Assembly: GCA_003640385.1 (NCBI GenBank)
Contig: RCAB01000267.1
Coordinates: 1-64,000, forward strand
DNA from: Setaria digitata
Lineage: Eukaryota > Nematoda > Chromadorea > Rhabditida > Setariidae
Length of the DNA stretch: 64,000 nucleotides
Reading direction: 5' to 3'
Part shown: piece by piece, positions 1-14,400 of the stretch
Numbering within the stretch: position 1 is the stretch's first letter
How the letters are laid out: each line of letters begins with the position of its first letter
The notes under the pieces: generated by a model
Told to the model about the DNA's origin: nothing
What the model saw: only the letters and a program-made list of their open reading frames with translations
Databases searched by the model: none
Program-made: the position numbers and the translations under genes

Positions 1-1205
1 TAAGTTTCTGTTTGTGAGATAAGAGCAAACAAGAGAAAACGATACTAGTATGGAGAATATGATCATGCTAGTATAAGCTAACATAGATTGCATGAAATAT
101 TTTAATATGCGCTGTAGAATATATTATAACTATATATATGTGGAAATTTTAAAGCCTGAAATTTTATCTTAGTCTTTTAGTTAAGCAAATTTTTCTTCTG
201 AATCATCTACTGATTGCAATTTTTTGTCTGGTTGAATATTTATAATATAACTTGAATGAATTTTTTAAACGTAATAAAAAATGTCACTTATTTGGAAGTG
301 AACTGCTTTTATGATTAAATTTTGAGAGGAATACTTGTCGAAAATCATTAAGTTATGAAATGACAAGAAACATTCAAATATTAGAAAAAATTTATGCATT
401 TTTGAAAATAAATCTTATCTCTTTGAGAGAAAAATTTAAATTACTTGGGCAAATTCGAGTGTTGTGAGGAAATTTTTTTAGTTTTCCGGGTTTGATACTG
501 CATTTATTTTATTTAGTACGAAATTTATTAAAAAAGAAATATGCAATTCGTTGTGAGTTCTATAATTAGTAACTTGCCATTGTTTGAGGATTATAAATAT
601 TTCCAAAAGATTTCAGGATGACTAACACTTCCCGGAAGACTGTCTTTAGAACAATTAACATCTACCAAAAAACTACCTAGGAAAACAATATTGCTTTATG
701 CAACTAGTTTGATTTCGATTTTTCAAACCTTTCTTTGACTATTCACTAATAGTTTTTTATACTTTTCAGCTGCATATCATTGGTCGCTGTATTAGGCATC
801 TAAATGAGTGTTTTTCTCATAAATTTTCAGAAGACTACACTTCAAAGGGTGAAACCAAGCTGAATCGCAGGTAGGACTGGGAAATACAGTAGCAATCAGC
901 TTCACAATCATCATAATATGAATAGGATACAGATTCTCTCTATTCTTCTGGCTAGCCGACGATATATATCCAATTAGCGTTTAATTAGGAAGTAGAACGA
1001 AGAACAAAGTGAATTGGCAGTGGAAGAAAGATACAAATAAATACACATCATTCCAAACGAAAGAAAGAGAAATTTCTCTTTCCCTCCTTTTAACGAACGA
1101 AAACACATTTCGAATTCGAAGCGATAAAGTGCAAAACAAGAAAAATTTGCATACTTCTTACAAAGTATTTTCCGATGAATGCATCTTATTTCAGCACAAA
1201 TCTCT
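1..1205. other. AT-rich intergenic DNA
   Basis: No reading frame here resembles a known protein or carries paired splice sites of the kind seen in the genes downstream. I see no tRNA, rRNA or transposon ends. The open frames on both strands are low-complexity translations of AT-rich DNA. Confidence 0.5.
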
Positions 1206-1285
1206 CCATTCATTCCTTCGTTTATTCTTCTATTCATTCATTCATCCAATCAATCATTCAGTCATTCAATCATCCGTTCATTCAG
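1206..1285. repeat. Degenerate CATT tetranucleotide tract
   Basis: A run of imperfect CATT/CATC units (cattcattcattcatcc is typical) extends for about 80 bases with frequent single-base changes. It looks like a decayed microsatellite. No function can be read from it. Confidence 0.7.
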
Positions 1286-1957
1286 TTTTACTTTGCTGCC
1301 GTACAATTTACTTCTATAGTTCACATGCACTTAGACCGGAATATTTGAGGAAGACTGCAGTCCATTCACTACTACTGTAATTATTTAGCCTTGCAGTAGT
1401 TTAATTTCCATCTTATTAGAAGAAGCTAATTCATTCAACAATTACTGTAACCTAAATTTCAGGTAAGAAGGAAATGTATGCAACGATGTCCATCTTGGCT
1501 TATCTAAATCACTTATCAATATCATTAGGAAGTTGAAAAGAAAAAGCTAAAGCAGAGGAATGAAGAAACTAAATTGGATGATTAACAATTTATGTTGGAT
1601 TTTGTTGATAATAATTTCAAGGATGATACTTTTAAAATTTAAATAAACCATTGAAGGAAGTAAATATGAAAGAATGCATGAAAAGAGCTCTTAAAAATTC
1701 GGAAAAGAAAGCTTAAAAGAATCTGAGAATATAAAATTTGCTTTTCTATAAGAGAGCAAACAAAGATGTGCATCACAAATTGATATTATTCAAATAAAAT
1801 ACTTTTAAGGCATTAGTCAGCTGGCACAGACTTAAATTCCGAAAAGTAATTAAAATGAAATATTTTGAAGAATGAATGGCAACAGTGCACCTTCAGTGAA
1901 ACTCGCAAAAATACTGCTCCATATTTTTTCATCTAAACAAAATCTCTGCATCCAGGA

Positions 1958-2110
1958 TGCTTCTCCATTTTTATAATTCCTGCATGCACTCGTCTATCCG
2001 TGTCAATGTGTGCATCTGCACCTGTGCATCCAGTCCGTGCATGTGGAGCGCATGCACCAGCTCGTGCACATGTCACTGCACGGTGTGTAGATATACATTT
2101 GAGTGTGCAA
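1958..2110. repeat. TGCA/GTGCA-rich low-complexity patch
   Basis: A stretch dense in TGCA and GTGCA words, clearly richer in G and C than its surroundings. It translates as cysteine-rich peptides on both strands, which is expected from alternating TG/CA sequence and is not evidence of a gene. Alternating purine-pyrimidine runs like this can adopt Z-DNA, which is inference only. It lies just upstream of the minisatellite. Confidence 0.5.
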
Positions 2111-2186
2111 GTCAACCAGGAACGAACATAATTACTGTAAGCTGGATAGTCTTTTAGATCCATCTTGGATACGTTGCTGTCCGTGA

Positions 2187-2326
2187 GTCTATTCGCATCC
2201 GTGTTTATGGGTCGGTCTATTCGCATCCGTGTTTATGGGTCGGTCTATTCGCATCCGTGTTTATGGGTCGGTCTATTCGCATCCGTGTTTATGGGTCGAT
2301 CTATTCGCATCCGTGTCCATGGGTCG
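2187..2326 (+). repeat. 28-bp minisatellite, five copies
   Basis: Copies start at 2187, 2215, 2243, 2271 and 2299. The unit begins gtctattcgcatccgtgttt and ends atgggtcg. Copies 1-4 are identical; copy 5 has three changes (a for g at its first base, and cc for tt late in the unit), and a strongly degenerate sixth copy follows from 2327. The unit is not a multiple of three, so the periodic peptide seen in translation is an artefact of the repeat. Near-identity suggests recent expansion. Confidence 0.95.
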
Positions 2327-5300
2327 GTCTGTTCGCTTTCATGTCTGATGTCTGTGGGTCTGTTCAAGTATGTGCGTGATGTGAGTACGTATGCTGGGAG
2401 AAAATGTTTCTTAGGAAAACTACAAACGAAACGGAATTGAGAAACATGTTGCTACGGAAAGACTCATGCATTTCTATATTCCAGTCTTTCTACTTTGATT
2501 TTTTTTCCTTTTTAAGAAAGGAATTACATTAAAAAATAACGCTATCACCTCATAGTTTCCACTGAAGTTACTTTGTCCACTTATGATATCTTTGCAAGAT
2601 TGATGTTTGGTCGCTGGTGGTACTAAAACTCGAATTATTTTTAAATTCGTCCAAATTTTGTGTCCAAATACTTCTTAATAATATGCTAACAGTCAAATGT
2701 ACCAAAATTGTTTGTGTAAATGATGTGGGAAATTCCAAGAACGTTTTCTAAGAGTCATACTGGAAGCAATTGTTTCGAATCCTTTCCTCAAGCTCATTGC
2801 AAATTTTGTTTTCACACTTTGTGAATGAACTTCGGAAATACATATTATCTTCTTGAAAATGAATAAATTACAAAATGACTTAATCGATCGATCAGTGAAA
2901 TAGTTTTAAATATGCTTTTTACTATGCACAATTAAGAAAAATCTACGAATGATTTGTTTTGAGAAAAAAATCAAGGAAAAGAGCAATAAATACGTCATCA
3001 CTCTGTGAAATATTTCTGAGCTAATTTTGTTTCGTTCTGCGTTAAACTTCAATTATCCAATCAAAATCGAAAATATTTGAGCATATGGAAAAGTAAATAT
3101 TTGTAAAAAGACATACAACCAATAAAAATAACGTCAGTTTTGCAAATTTTCCTTTCTACTTCAGTTAGGATAATTAAATAAAATTTGTTGATAAAATATT
3201 TCAGATCAGACAATTAATAAAAATATATTTCATCAATTTCTCTGCCGTCGTTTATGTCTTTCTTCAATTATCTCTTTTAATATAATTTACTTTATTGACT
3301 ACCACGTTTAGTAAGCCACTTAGTTGCCGCAAGCATATATGATAATGGTTTTAGGCTTTACACTTCCGAGGTATATTTACTTTCTTTCTAGAAGAATGAA
3401 GAGGATTACAATCCAAGGTATGCATGCAGTAAATAATACGTAAACAATCTTAAATTTTCTTTCAGTTCATATAAGTCATTAATTTCTCAATGGAAAGAAG
3501 CTTAAAAAATAAGAGAGAATATTTTCTTTTTTGTTAAAAGTATTCGTTTACAAAAATATTTTAAAAATTTTCGAATTTTACCTGTCAATATACGTGTTTG
3601 AAGTATCGCTGAATGGTGCTGATCACTTTGTTCTTTCTGGCTGTAATGTCGTTGCCGGTTTGGTTTGTCCCGTCGGTTACAATCTTTACCAATATTCGCT
3701 GCCCCGGATAATCTTATTACCATTGGTGAATTATTTGATGGATTTATGTAAACATTTTTACCACTCATACCATTAGTGTTGCCCTTCCTGCTGCCGTCGT
3801 TTTTACTGTTTTTGTTGATAATATTATCACTCATTTCTCAAATTAATTAATTGTAACATAACGATATGCCACGTTACGTTGCTTCGTGGAATTAAGTGCT
3901 AGGAACAATGGTCAAATACACGCTGATTAAGGGCAATTTTTTCAAAAGTAATCTTGACTGGAAAGAGAAACATTTAAAAAGTAGTGAGGAAAAATTCTCT
4001 TATCAGCGTATTTATCATTTATCTATGATTGAAATGTTAAATTAAGAAATGAAACTCAAATAAAATCATAGAATATGAAAAAAAGAAGCTTGCAATGTAA
4101 CACTTCAGTATTATAGTCAGCACGACAGCAATATTTGCAAAATGCCAGCCGTAGAAACCATTTGTGTGCTTTTGCTTTTTCCTTCACTTCTGATAAAAGC
4201 AATTGATAAAAAGGTTATGAAATGTGCAAAACATAGCACTTGCATCATTTCTGCATACTAATCATCAGTCACTTTCTCTCCGCTATCACCTTACACTTTC
4301 CAATCACGAACACATCTGCTTACTTTCTGTGCTATTATTTGATCTGAATGTGATATTAGATCATGAAGTTGTACTCATCACTATCATTGTTATTGTCAAG
4401 TGCATAAAATTAGATTTGGTATACTGCGGGAATTTTCCTTTCCATTTGATTAACAGAGCAAAGAAAAAAAAGTTGAAAATAAACCATGTGTTTTTAATTC
4501 CTCTTTTCACCAAGAAATTACAGCAGCTTATATTTGAATAACTAAAAATCATTTCATATTTTTTCGTGATAAAATGCTCTAATGAGCTTAGTTTTATACA
4601 CGCTTAATTAGCCCATGCTGATGATAAAGCACCCATAGCTGATCAGGTAAAATTTATTCGAAATTTCGAAATCTAGGAGCATGGAGGAAACTGAATGGGT
4701 AGGGAAAGACAAAAATGTGAATTGAGAATTTAATTTGAATTGATTCTGTTCCATTTGACTCTTTGAAGGACGTCAATTCTTTGTTCAATTCCACGACGAA
4801 CACTTTTTACCATCAGTGAAGAACGCCTCCGTCATATGATACAGTATCACAGGCCAAATAATCTGACAATGAGAATCATTTCAATCAAGAAAACTATATC
4901 ACGGTATGTCATCGATGTTTTCATATAAATTCGGGGGAAAAATTCGAAAGGATAGTCTAATTGTTTTCTTCTTTGCTACTTGAAAATGGCAGTATTATTA
5001 AGTTTCAAAAATCCGTTTATGTTTAATACTTTCTATTTCGATATTTTATATCTGTAGAATATGCAGAAGACTTGTAGCAATCACTTAATGCATATTGCAT
5101 ACGTTACCGATAAGACAGTTGAGTTCCACGTAAAGTTTTTGTTTTTCCAATGGAGATTGATGTAGATAACAAGTGTAGTTTATATGCAATCATTAAATTA
5201 TCGTCGTTTTGTTCAGTAAGAAAAAGTAATCAGCTGTAACTGGTAAATTTGTAATAACGTGAAGAAGGAGAATTATTAGTATGAAAAAGAAAGATGTAAC

Positions 5301-8300
5301 ACGTATCATAATATAAAAGATAAAGTATAACAGCTTAATATAATGTAATGAACAATCTAGCAAAAGGATGACTAAATGTAAAAATAGTTCAATTAACTAA
5401 CCAATTTTAAGGGTAAAACAAAAGAAACTCAAAATAAAGCTTTGGTCGAATCTCTTTGTTTAAACAAAAAAATTGTTCCACCGAACTGTTAGCTATTAAA
5501 ATATAAGAAGTTAAGCAGGAATCACACTAAAAATAAGATTTGCTTTAGTTAATGAAACGAAAAATTATCTGCTCTAAACAAAATCCTTTTCAGGAACTTT
5601 TTTCGAGCGTAAAAATATTTAGTAAAAAAGTTTGAATGTATGATGAATGTTAAAATTTTCATCACTACGGAAATAACTAACTGTTATCAGTAATGTTTCA
5701 CCAATTACACTTATTATTACAAAAATAATTAGATTCGACTTGTAATTAATTTATAATAAAGCGACAGAACTCACCAATGTTAAGCAAATTATATTAATAA
5801 ACAATGTCATTTAATCTAACAAATATTATTTTTGCTGCAAGTAGTCCTAAATTAAGCATCCTTTTTAAAATATCATGGATGAATATTATTCCCTTTTTAT
5901 ATTTATTTCATTCTCATCCATATGCTACGAAACATACGTTAAGATATTTTTTGACAGATTAATACAGAAAAGGAAAAAATTCGAAAGATAACGTGAGAAG
6001 TTGACATATGCATACAGCAAAAGGGCTGAAATCGGTGAAGATTTATTACAATTTGTAAAGTAATTTCCTATGAACTAACCGGTTTTGTGTTTACGAAGAA
6101 GACAACTTGGAGAAGAGTTTGAATTAATTGATACCGCAGGTGTAACTTCGAAGCCCTCACTCCCGCGTTCTTTTTCCTCTCCTCATCTTCACTTTGTCCT
6201 GTTTCCTCTCGCCCACAACTTTTCCGTCGGATCAAATATAAACTTTTCAATAACCGCACAGTGATTAATACAAAGAGATGCAATTCCCTCCTACAACAGT
6301 ATTTGGCTCTAATCTATGAAATGAAGTTCATTTTAAATTATCAACATCTTGCTAAACTTTGCAAGATTTGGTAATTCAGATTAAGGGAAGAGTAATTAAA
6401 GAAAAAAAAAGAAAATGGCTTGTGATATCGTCAAGGGAAGATTCATTAGAAATACTTCAACAAATGGCTTTTCCATATTCCTGCCGGGGATAACATACTA
6501 CAGGAATAGTGCAAGAAGAGAAAACAGAAAAAGAGTGAAATTCAGGAGGCCAAAAATTTCACGATTAACATAATTAATTCATTTTAAGTCGCCACTACAG
6601 TCTCACGAATTATCATAATTGGCAAGGGAACTCATCATTAGCACTGCTTGAGGTGTTTAATGAAGGATGCAAAAGCAAGATAGAAGATTGTTGCTAGTTC
6701 TTATGTAGACTCATTTATCTATCAGTCAAGATGAGAACAGTCCTTGTCCATCCCATACCATACGTAAATATCGCCCGGGAAATACATATATATGGCTCAT
6801 TTAGCTATAAGCCAGTAAATTAAAAATGGAAAAACAGAAACGAGAAATTGTTATCGATATCATATGAGCATATATGGCTAATTTAAATCCAAATCAATAA
6901 TATTTTCCCAAAGGATGTTATTATAAGAGTAAGAGTAACTCAACCCAGCACACATTATTAAAGGAAAGAATTCTTAAAGGAATGGTACGAAGAGACAAGA
7001 AATGGAATAAATGGTTAGCTTTTTACAGATAAGAAGGAAAGGGCAGAAACTTGATTGGAATATGCATAGAAATGAGCACACATTCCAGTTTTTATTCAAA
7101 AGCAGTTTTTTTGCTTTTTCCTTCTTTTATAAAGCTGTGGGAAAACAAGAAAAAAGGAGTAACGAATCTCTTTGTCACCAGTTTCTCGAAGCTCTAGAAA
7201 AGTTTTTTCTGCTCGAGAAGCTTTCGTTGCATAACGTAACGGCAACAAATCATTCAAATATTTTCTCACTTGGAAACATCCATTTTTCAATTATCACAAT
7301 AATTTCATTTGGAGTTTTCACTTAATTAAGAGCAAACATAAAAAAAAAACATTCATTGTCAGAACGAGAATCAAAAAAACAAATGACAAATCATGATCCA
7401 TTTCAGTGCTGTGATTGGTCAGGTATTTTCGCTTGATCAATTGATCCGTTGCTTAGCTCACCTTTAGAACAAACTCGATCGGACATTAAAAAAGCGATCC
7501 AATTTATAACACTCCTTGGCAACTATCGATGCAGTATGCAAGTACGGTTACCATCTTATTAGTTATATACATAAACCTTTCCGCGATCTTTCATAACTTT
7601 TCAGTACTATTCATCTCAAGATATACAGCAAATATATATTATCATTATAGATTATGGGGATAACTGTCTGCTCGTAATCAAATTGTGCCGAAGTACTAAC
7701 CAAGTATTTTGGAATTTTGATTTGAAAAAGCCGAAATCATTCATAAGACATGGAAACATGGCAATAATTCTACTTCGATAAAAATCTTCTCAAAAAATAT
7801 TTTAAGGCAAAATAATGTACATATTCAAATGTTGATATATATATGTGTCTGTTATAAATTATCCAAATAAGAGTCACATCAATATAGAACCGCACTTTCA
7901 TGTTCTCCGGAATGTCACCTGTCAGTGGACAATATTCTTTGGCTTTTATGAATTTTAGATAGGAAGTAAGTCATGAATTATCAAGCCATTTAACATTGAA
8001 TGAAATTGTTTTACCTTATTGATGGCTATTTCCATAAATACTTTAATCTCCTTTCTACATCCGACCATTTTAAACGCCCTGGCACTATAAATGGGTCAGA
8101 TTCAACTTAATGTCACTTGTTAAAAATAATAAAATCTTCAAATTATTTATTACTGAATTTATTACTGAACAAGTAAATATTACATAAAATTTAACTCAAC
8201 AAATAAAGCTTCTTTTATTATTCCGCGAGAGTACGCTACAGCAATAAATGAAAAATGACATCCGAAATAGTAAACAAGAAACAGAAGGAGAAAACAGAAG

Positions 8301-8470
8301 AAAACATTCCTGAGCCAAGCTATCTAACTGAAATAAATCTCCTATGCCAGGCACTTTTTCTTCGTAAAATCAATACGAATTAATTTGAAATATTTAGGAC
8401 ATTTAAAAGAAAAAAGAGATCCTGAAATAAATGAGAACAATATTATCACAGTGCTACCGTCAACTGAAGA
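2327..8470. other. Long AT-rich region without a convincing gene
   Basis: About 6 kb in which I find no recognisable protein domain on either strand and no chain of exons like those of the neighbouring genes. A minus-strand open frame at 3502-3834 begins with Met and has a donor-like site near 3584, but no partner exon was found. Short frames near 6068-6283 (-) and 7011-7325 (+) match nothing I know. The final part probably holds the 3' untranslated region of the SHPRH gene, which ends at 8471 on the minus strand. Confidence 0.45.
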
Positions 8471-11400
8471 CTATTCCTCACAGACTAATTCTTCATTATT
8501 ACCAATTAAACCTGCAACGTGAAATTCAGAATTAAAAATCCAATTAAGGTAACTTCATGTTTTTTCCACAAGCGAAAACCGATTACATGAATAAACATAT
8601 CTAAAATTAATTCATGATAATTATGCAATTCTCCAAACTACAATGGAAACTGCTTCAACAGCTACGACTGGTATTAAATTAAAAAGTATTGTATAGAAAA
8701 AAAAATTTAACAAACCAAGAAGATGCACAACACTCTGCACAGTCCAATCTTTATCCTGGTCCTCAGAATACTTGTAATGGATTTGTTCCTCGATGGAACC
8801 ATAAACTACAAAGTGGTGCACCATCATTTCCTTTTTTTGACCAATACGATCAATCCGACCTATTGCCTATAAATAATGCTGCTATCCGGGTAATACCGGA
8901 AAACTAAGTATGTGTAATCATTAAAGATAATTATAACAAAGTCTAAATATCTTTGGCGATTACACTGTTTTCTTGACACTTCGACTTTTAAAGTATCGTG
9001 CAACACTTACTTGAGCAATCTGAGAAACATCCATCTGCGGTTCTACAAATATTATATTGTTAGCAACGGTAAGATTCAACCCACGTGCTCCCGAACTCAT
9101 CGGTATAACGAGCAGCTGTAAAATGGATTTGTCACAGTAACAGAAGAAAAGCAGCATAAAAATTAACACATCTTAACTAGCTTCCAAATTTTCAGTTGAA
9201 GACTTTAAGTGGTAAAAATTTCGTAAAGCGATGAATTTCACAGTCGATAATTCTAGCAACAAAAGGTAAGAAAGAGTTGGTAAACAACTTGCTTCGATTT
9301 CAGGTTTTAATCGAAAATCAGCAAGAATTTTTTGTCGATTTGCACCTAAAAAGTTCCGGAAATTGATGTTATTTTCGGATAACACCCAACAAAGTGGATT
9401 AATAAGCATTGAAAGGGATGTAAATAGCAATGTTTTTGATGTTGGATCACGTAGACGAATTGATTTAATACGTCGCATTATAGCATCAATCTGGAACTTT
9501 GAATAATTGTTGGCACTTTCAATCTAAATAATAAATCAACCAACATTCTAACAAATGACTAAGTATAAAAAATCCCATTTAACTAGTACTAAAAAGCGTA
9601 TTTTGTGTTTAGTGAAACCTTTACTGCACCCACTACTTAAGTATATAAACATTAACAACAGATTAAGATGATTCATACCCATATAATACTGTGAAATTTA
9701 CTAATCTCCGCTTACAGTTGTATTCTCTTTACAGGGCTACCTAAAAAATTCAAATATCCCAGCAACCCTCATATCATTAAGAACGGCACAAATGTAAAGC
9801 ATGGATTTGAAATTCATACTTTATAGATATATTCTGATCCCTTTGTATTCGGAATGGGCAGGCAGGCTTCATTTAATGTAAAAGATAGGAAAAAAAAAGA
9901 AATGATGTACCTTAACAGAAACACTTCTTTTCAAATGTATATTTGGTACATCCAACAAATGATTGTTTTTTTCGGATTCCTTACTTTGCACATATGAAAT
10001 CTGACTTATATAGGTTGTAGCGCGACAGACAACACATACAAGAAGTCCGTCTTGCCTGAGAAGTACTCCATTCCTTAAAACAACGAAAGAAAACTTATGA
10101 ATAGTTAAATCTGTGAGATCTACCAAGATACAGCGTATGAAACACAACAAATTATGTATTTATGATATATCGTACAACGATTATCTGTTAAAAAGTTGAA
10201 AGTGTATTCTTATTCAGTACTGCAACAATAAACGAACATTTTCTAAATCATAAGCTACTGAGAGACTGAAAAAAACATAAATAAATGAAAATGAAGAAAT
10301 AACATATAAACTACGTAATGATTTCTAAATGAACTGATTACCGTCTAGTAAGTCGATTAAAGCATGTTACACAAAGACAGTGAGCGCAAGGATAGACAAT
10401 CCATGCATCCCTTACGGTTGTTAAGCAAATCGGGCAATCATGTGTTTGTTGAGATCGTAAATTTGACAAGTACCGCAATTTCGCTAAACAGCGAGACTGC
10501 TTCAATTTTTCCACTTCCAGTGCACTCAAATCGGTTTGCTGCTGCATATTATACCTCTATTTAGAAGCAAAGGAAGAGGAAATGCCGAATTCTACACAAT
10601 TACTAGAAAGTTTTAAAAATTCATGTTATCATCATGAGAAGAAAAATTCACTGATATTCCACCATACCTTGTTGCTTTCTGATCCGCGAATAATTAGATT
10701 AATTGGTAAACGTAACCCGTATTTCGTCATATCTTCCATTGTTGCATATTGCAAACGAAGTTTGCACTGGCGAACCTCATCACTGGAGAATATAAATGCA
10801 AAATAATATGAATTAGATAAAAACGAATAAAATATGGCCTTCTACAAATTCTTCGGATAGAAAACCGTGTTCCAAATTAGAATAGCAAAATTAACAATAT
10901 TTCTCGCTGCTTCTACTCTGCATTTATTTCAAAAATATAAAAATCTTATTCTAGCAACTTTGACGCCTTATATCAAGATACTGAAGATCAAAATCCCAGA
11001 ACTACGATTCAAAACATTTATGGATCAATAGACTTTTTTACTTTCTACAGTAAAAGTGGGAAGTTGCTAGCTAATAAGAGCTAATAAACATTCCCAAATC
11101 TTAATCAAAGAAAACGTGTGAAAATAAAACCAATTTGATGATTGTTTTAACTTTTGTGATGGCAGTGATCGGACATAAATGTATTTATTTATTTGTCAGG
11201 TATGAGTGGAACGAATCATCTAGCCTTGACCCTTTCATCTTTTTTCTTCCATTTCATGTTTCTCATTTTAACTGTTGAATTGAATTGAATTTCATAATTT
11301 TTTTCAAGAAAAACATCAAAATGAGTCCTATTAAAATTTATTTGGATTCACGTAGTAAAAGCAGTTGTTTTCTTAACCATATTAACGATGAATGTTTCAG

Positions 11401-14400
11401 TCCTGGTTCTGAAACCCAAACCTCGTGAGAATGACTTCTTAATTAAAATTATCCAAATCGACAACCATAATTATTGCACTATTAGCAAGCATTGCAATCC
11501 CCGGAAACAAAAACTTAGACTAGTTTTTGCACTAATCAATGCATTTTTCGATTCTACGGATTCAGAAATAAAATTCAGAAAGCGTAACATTTTTGCAGCA
11601 TATTCATTGGCCGAAGCGTAAAGTCGTTTAGCAAGAGTTAATAAAGTTTTGAACTCCTCCAACTGAGCAACTGTTTCCTTGCCCAACCCAACTAGATCAC
11701 ACTGTGCTCCCTTCTGCATTCGAATAAGTGTTCCCAAGAAGGTTCGAATAATTATTTCGAGGCTCGAAATTTTTTGCTCTCCAGCTGTACCTATTTCGTC
11801 AATGAGATCTTGAGCCTTACTGCAATTTCGATTTATTCATTGTCTTGAAAATTTATCGTATTCTAATGATAAAATTATAAAATTTCCTGAGTTTTCAAAA
11901 ATAAACCCCAAATTTCAAGCATCAACCAAAATCACAAATCCTCACTCCAAGAGGATTTTGAATTTCAAACATCCCAACTTACATTTCGGAAGGGCAAAAC
12001 ATTTTAATCAAAAAAAGTCACATAAAAAAAAAAGAGAGGAAAAATAAAGAAAATAAAAGCTTACGAAGTTTTTGAGCCTCTAATGAAGAGAAAGGATTCC
12101 AACTGACTGATCTGCTTATTGTAAATGCACAGTGAGCAGCTGGAAAATAAAAATAATACAATTTATTACATTGTATTATCACAACTGTCTTATTTTTGTT
12201 TCCCTTTTCTTTCCTGTTCCATTTGTTTCTGATCCTATGAATAACCTTAATGTGAATACCTGAATCTGCTAGGATAATGTCTTACCTTATGTAAATCTAT
12301 TTGACAGCATTATTTTGTTTTACTTTGGGCTTATCTTTCTTGTCACCTAACTGATAAAAATAGAGAACAAATGATTTAAATTAGTTCAGTATTTAGAAAG
12401 CAGAAACAACTGTATTATTTGATACAATTCTAAACAAAACGCTTATGTGATTCGCGCTAAAGGCAATATTTCAAATAGTAAATCTAGTAGAAACTGCATG
12501 AAACAAATCATTAAAAACATGAACTTTCAGAAAAGAGCATTTACTTCTTCAACGATTTACCATCACTCGGTGAAAAATGGCATGAAATGATAGCTTCCAA
12601 AATAACAATCCATTTTTTTTCCATGATATTATTCGCCGTTAAATTTTTTGTTTCCGAAAGCACTGCCTGAGTGGAATTAACCAATTCATCCCATCGTCTT
12701 ACGACATACAAATTTAAACCCAACAAATTTGACGTCCTGTAAATCCTGCTAAAAATCGTTATGGACAAGTGCATGAACAAACTTTTAAACTTTGAGATAC
12801 CAAAAATTACAGAATTTGGAACCTCGATAAGAGGGAGGGGGTGACAAGTTCTTTGAATTAGAAAAGAAATAAACCTTACGGAATATTTGGTAATCCGTTA
12901 TTCTCAAGTGCAGTACGAACCGCATCAATGAAAAGATGTTGTTGTCCAGCATTGTTCACTAAAGTGATTGCTTCACATAGCCATCCAATGCTTGATTTCA
13001 CCTCGAAAACAATCACTAATCACCTAGTCCAATGAAGAAATTAAACCGAAGTTACCGTAGACAAAAAAAGTCCACATCGAAGTAAGTGGATATTATCAAA
13101 TTACTAAACAAATAAGCTATGCGATCTTACATCTGGCACCTGGCTAAAATTCGAAATTAATAGAAATTAATAAAGTTCTATTCAGAATAAATAGGAAAGA
13201 AAAAAGCAGCTATGTGCTATAATTGGTCTATAATTATAAATGACACTAAATTAGCCAATAATTTCAGATAGAATTGTGCATCCTGCTGTTCCACTCCTGA
13301 ACTTAAGCCAGTAACAAAAGAGTCTGTAGTACTTTCCTCTTCCGAATACATGATATTAAGTTGATGAAAAATAAAAATATGGCGACATAACAAGGAAGCA
13401 GATGAGTCGCCAACTTAATTATATAGTCACGAATCTATTGCTGACTGAAACAATACCTTCAATAAGATAGCTTGGTATTTTGGAGATGATTCTTTAACAG
13501 CAACATATGACTGTGTTAGATTTGATACAGCCTGCTCCGTATAACCCGTAGATGCCGAGCTTAACTGGAAAACATGAAACTAAAAAATGAAATCGAACGA
13601 ATTAGTTCCAGGAAATATATGTATATAATGGGTTTGGAACTGAAAATTGAGAGCAATACAAAAAAGATTATATATATATATTAAATTTTAATTAAAAACA
13701 AACCTGGGCTTCAGCTTCCTTCTGACTAATACCACGCACCTCAATACCACTCTTCTGCAAATCTAAGATGGCAGAAAATATGTGAATCTGCTGTAACCTG
13801 TCCGATCTCAACTGCCTATAAAATTTTGTATCCGTAATCTATGCGACTAAATTTAATGAATGCTGAGCAACAAAAAATCCAGTAACCTGTAAGCGCATCT
13901 TGATCCCTTCAACCCAAGTTTATTATTCATTTCATCTAGTTCCTTCATTGCGCTAATCGCACCACTATAATATTTTGCAGCACTAGCCTCATTTCCGCAA
14001 AGCCATTCCAATCCAGCCAGACCTTTCAAAATTTTTTCATTTTCAACAATAACAAAAAAGAAAGAAAGAAATAAAAAAAAATAATAATATAGCTAACCAT
14101 AACAAACAAATGAATATGAACTGCAAGTTCTCACCGCAATAATGCATTAATATGTTTCGTTGATGAACTTCAGCTTGCTGTGTTGAAATTCGAAACAATT
14201 CTTCTCGTAAACTTTCTTCTGTATTAACATTCGCTTTTGACTATAATAAAATAACATCAAAGTTTTTCTTACAAATACAGAAATTTAGGTCGAAGATTAA
14301 AAATTCCAGCAGACTAACCTCCTGAAAACGAAGGCTCGGAAAAACGATAAATTTTCGGAGGATTTGCAAAGGTTCCATTAATTTTTCGAAATCTTTCCCA

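Noticed and set aside
1957..2157. Cysteine-rich small protein resembling a toxin-like peptide
   Set aside because: Cysteine comes from TGC/TGT words in the TGCA-rich patch; the opposite strand looks equally cysteine-rich. No signal peptide or splice support.
2165..2440. Open frame with repeating arginine-valine-glycine-serine peptide
   Set aside because: It is the translation of the 28-bp minisatellite, whose unit is not a multiple of three, so the frame shifts from copy to copy.
2770..2800. Weak match to a tRNA B-box (tttcgaatcc)
   Set aside because: No A-box, no acceptor stem or cloverleaf could be drawn around it.
3502..3834. Minus-strand 110-aa open frame with Met start and donor-like site
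   Set aside because: Hydrophilic Asn/Ser/Lys-rich peptide with no known relative and no partner exon found.
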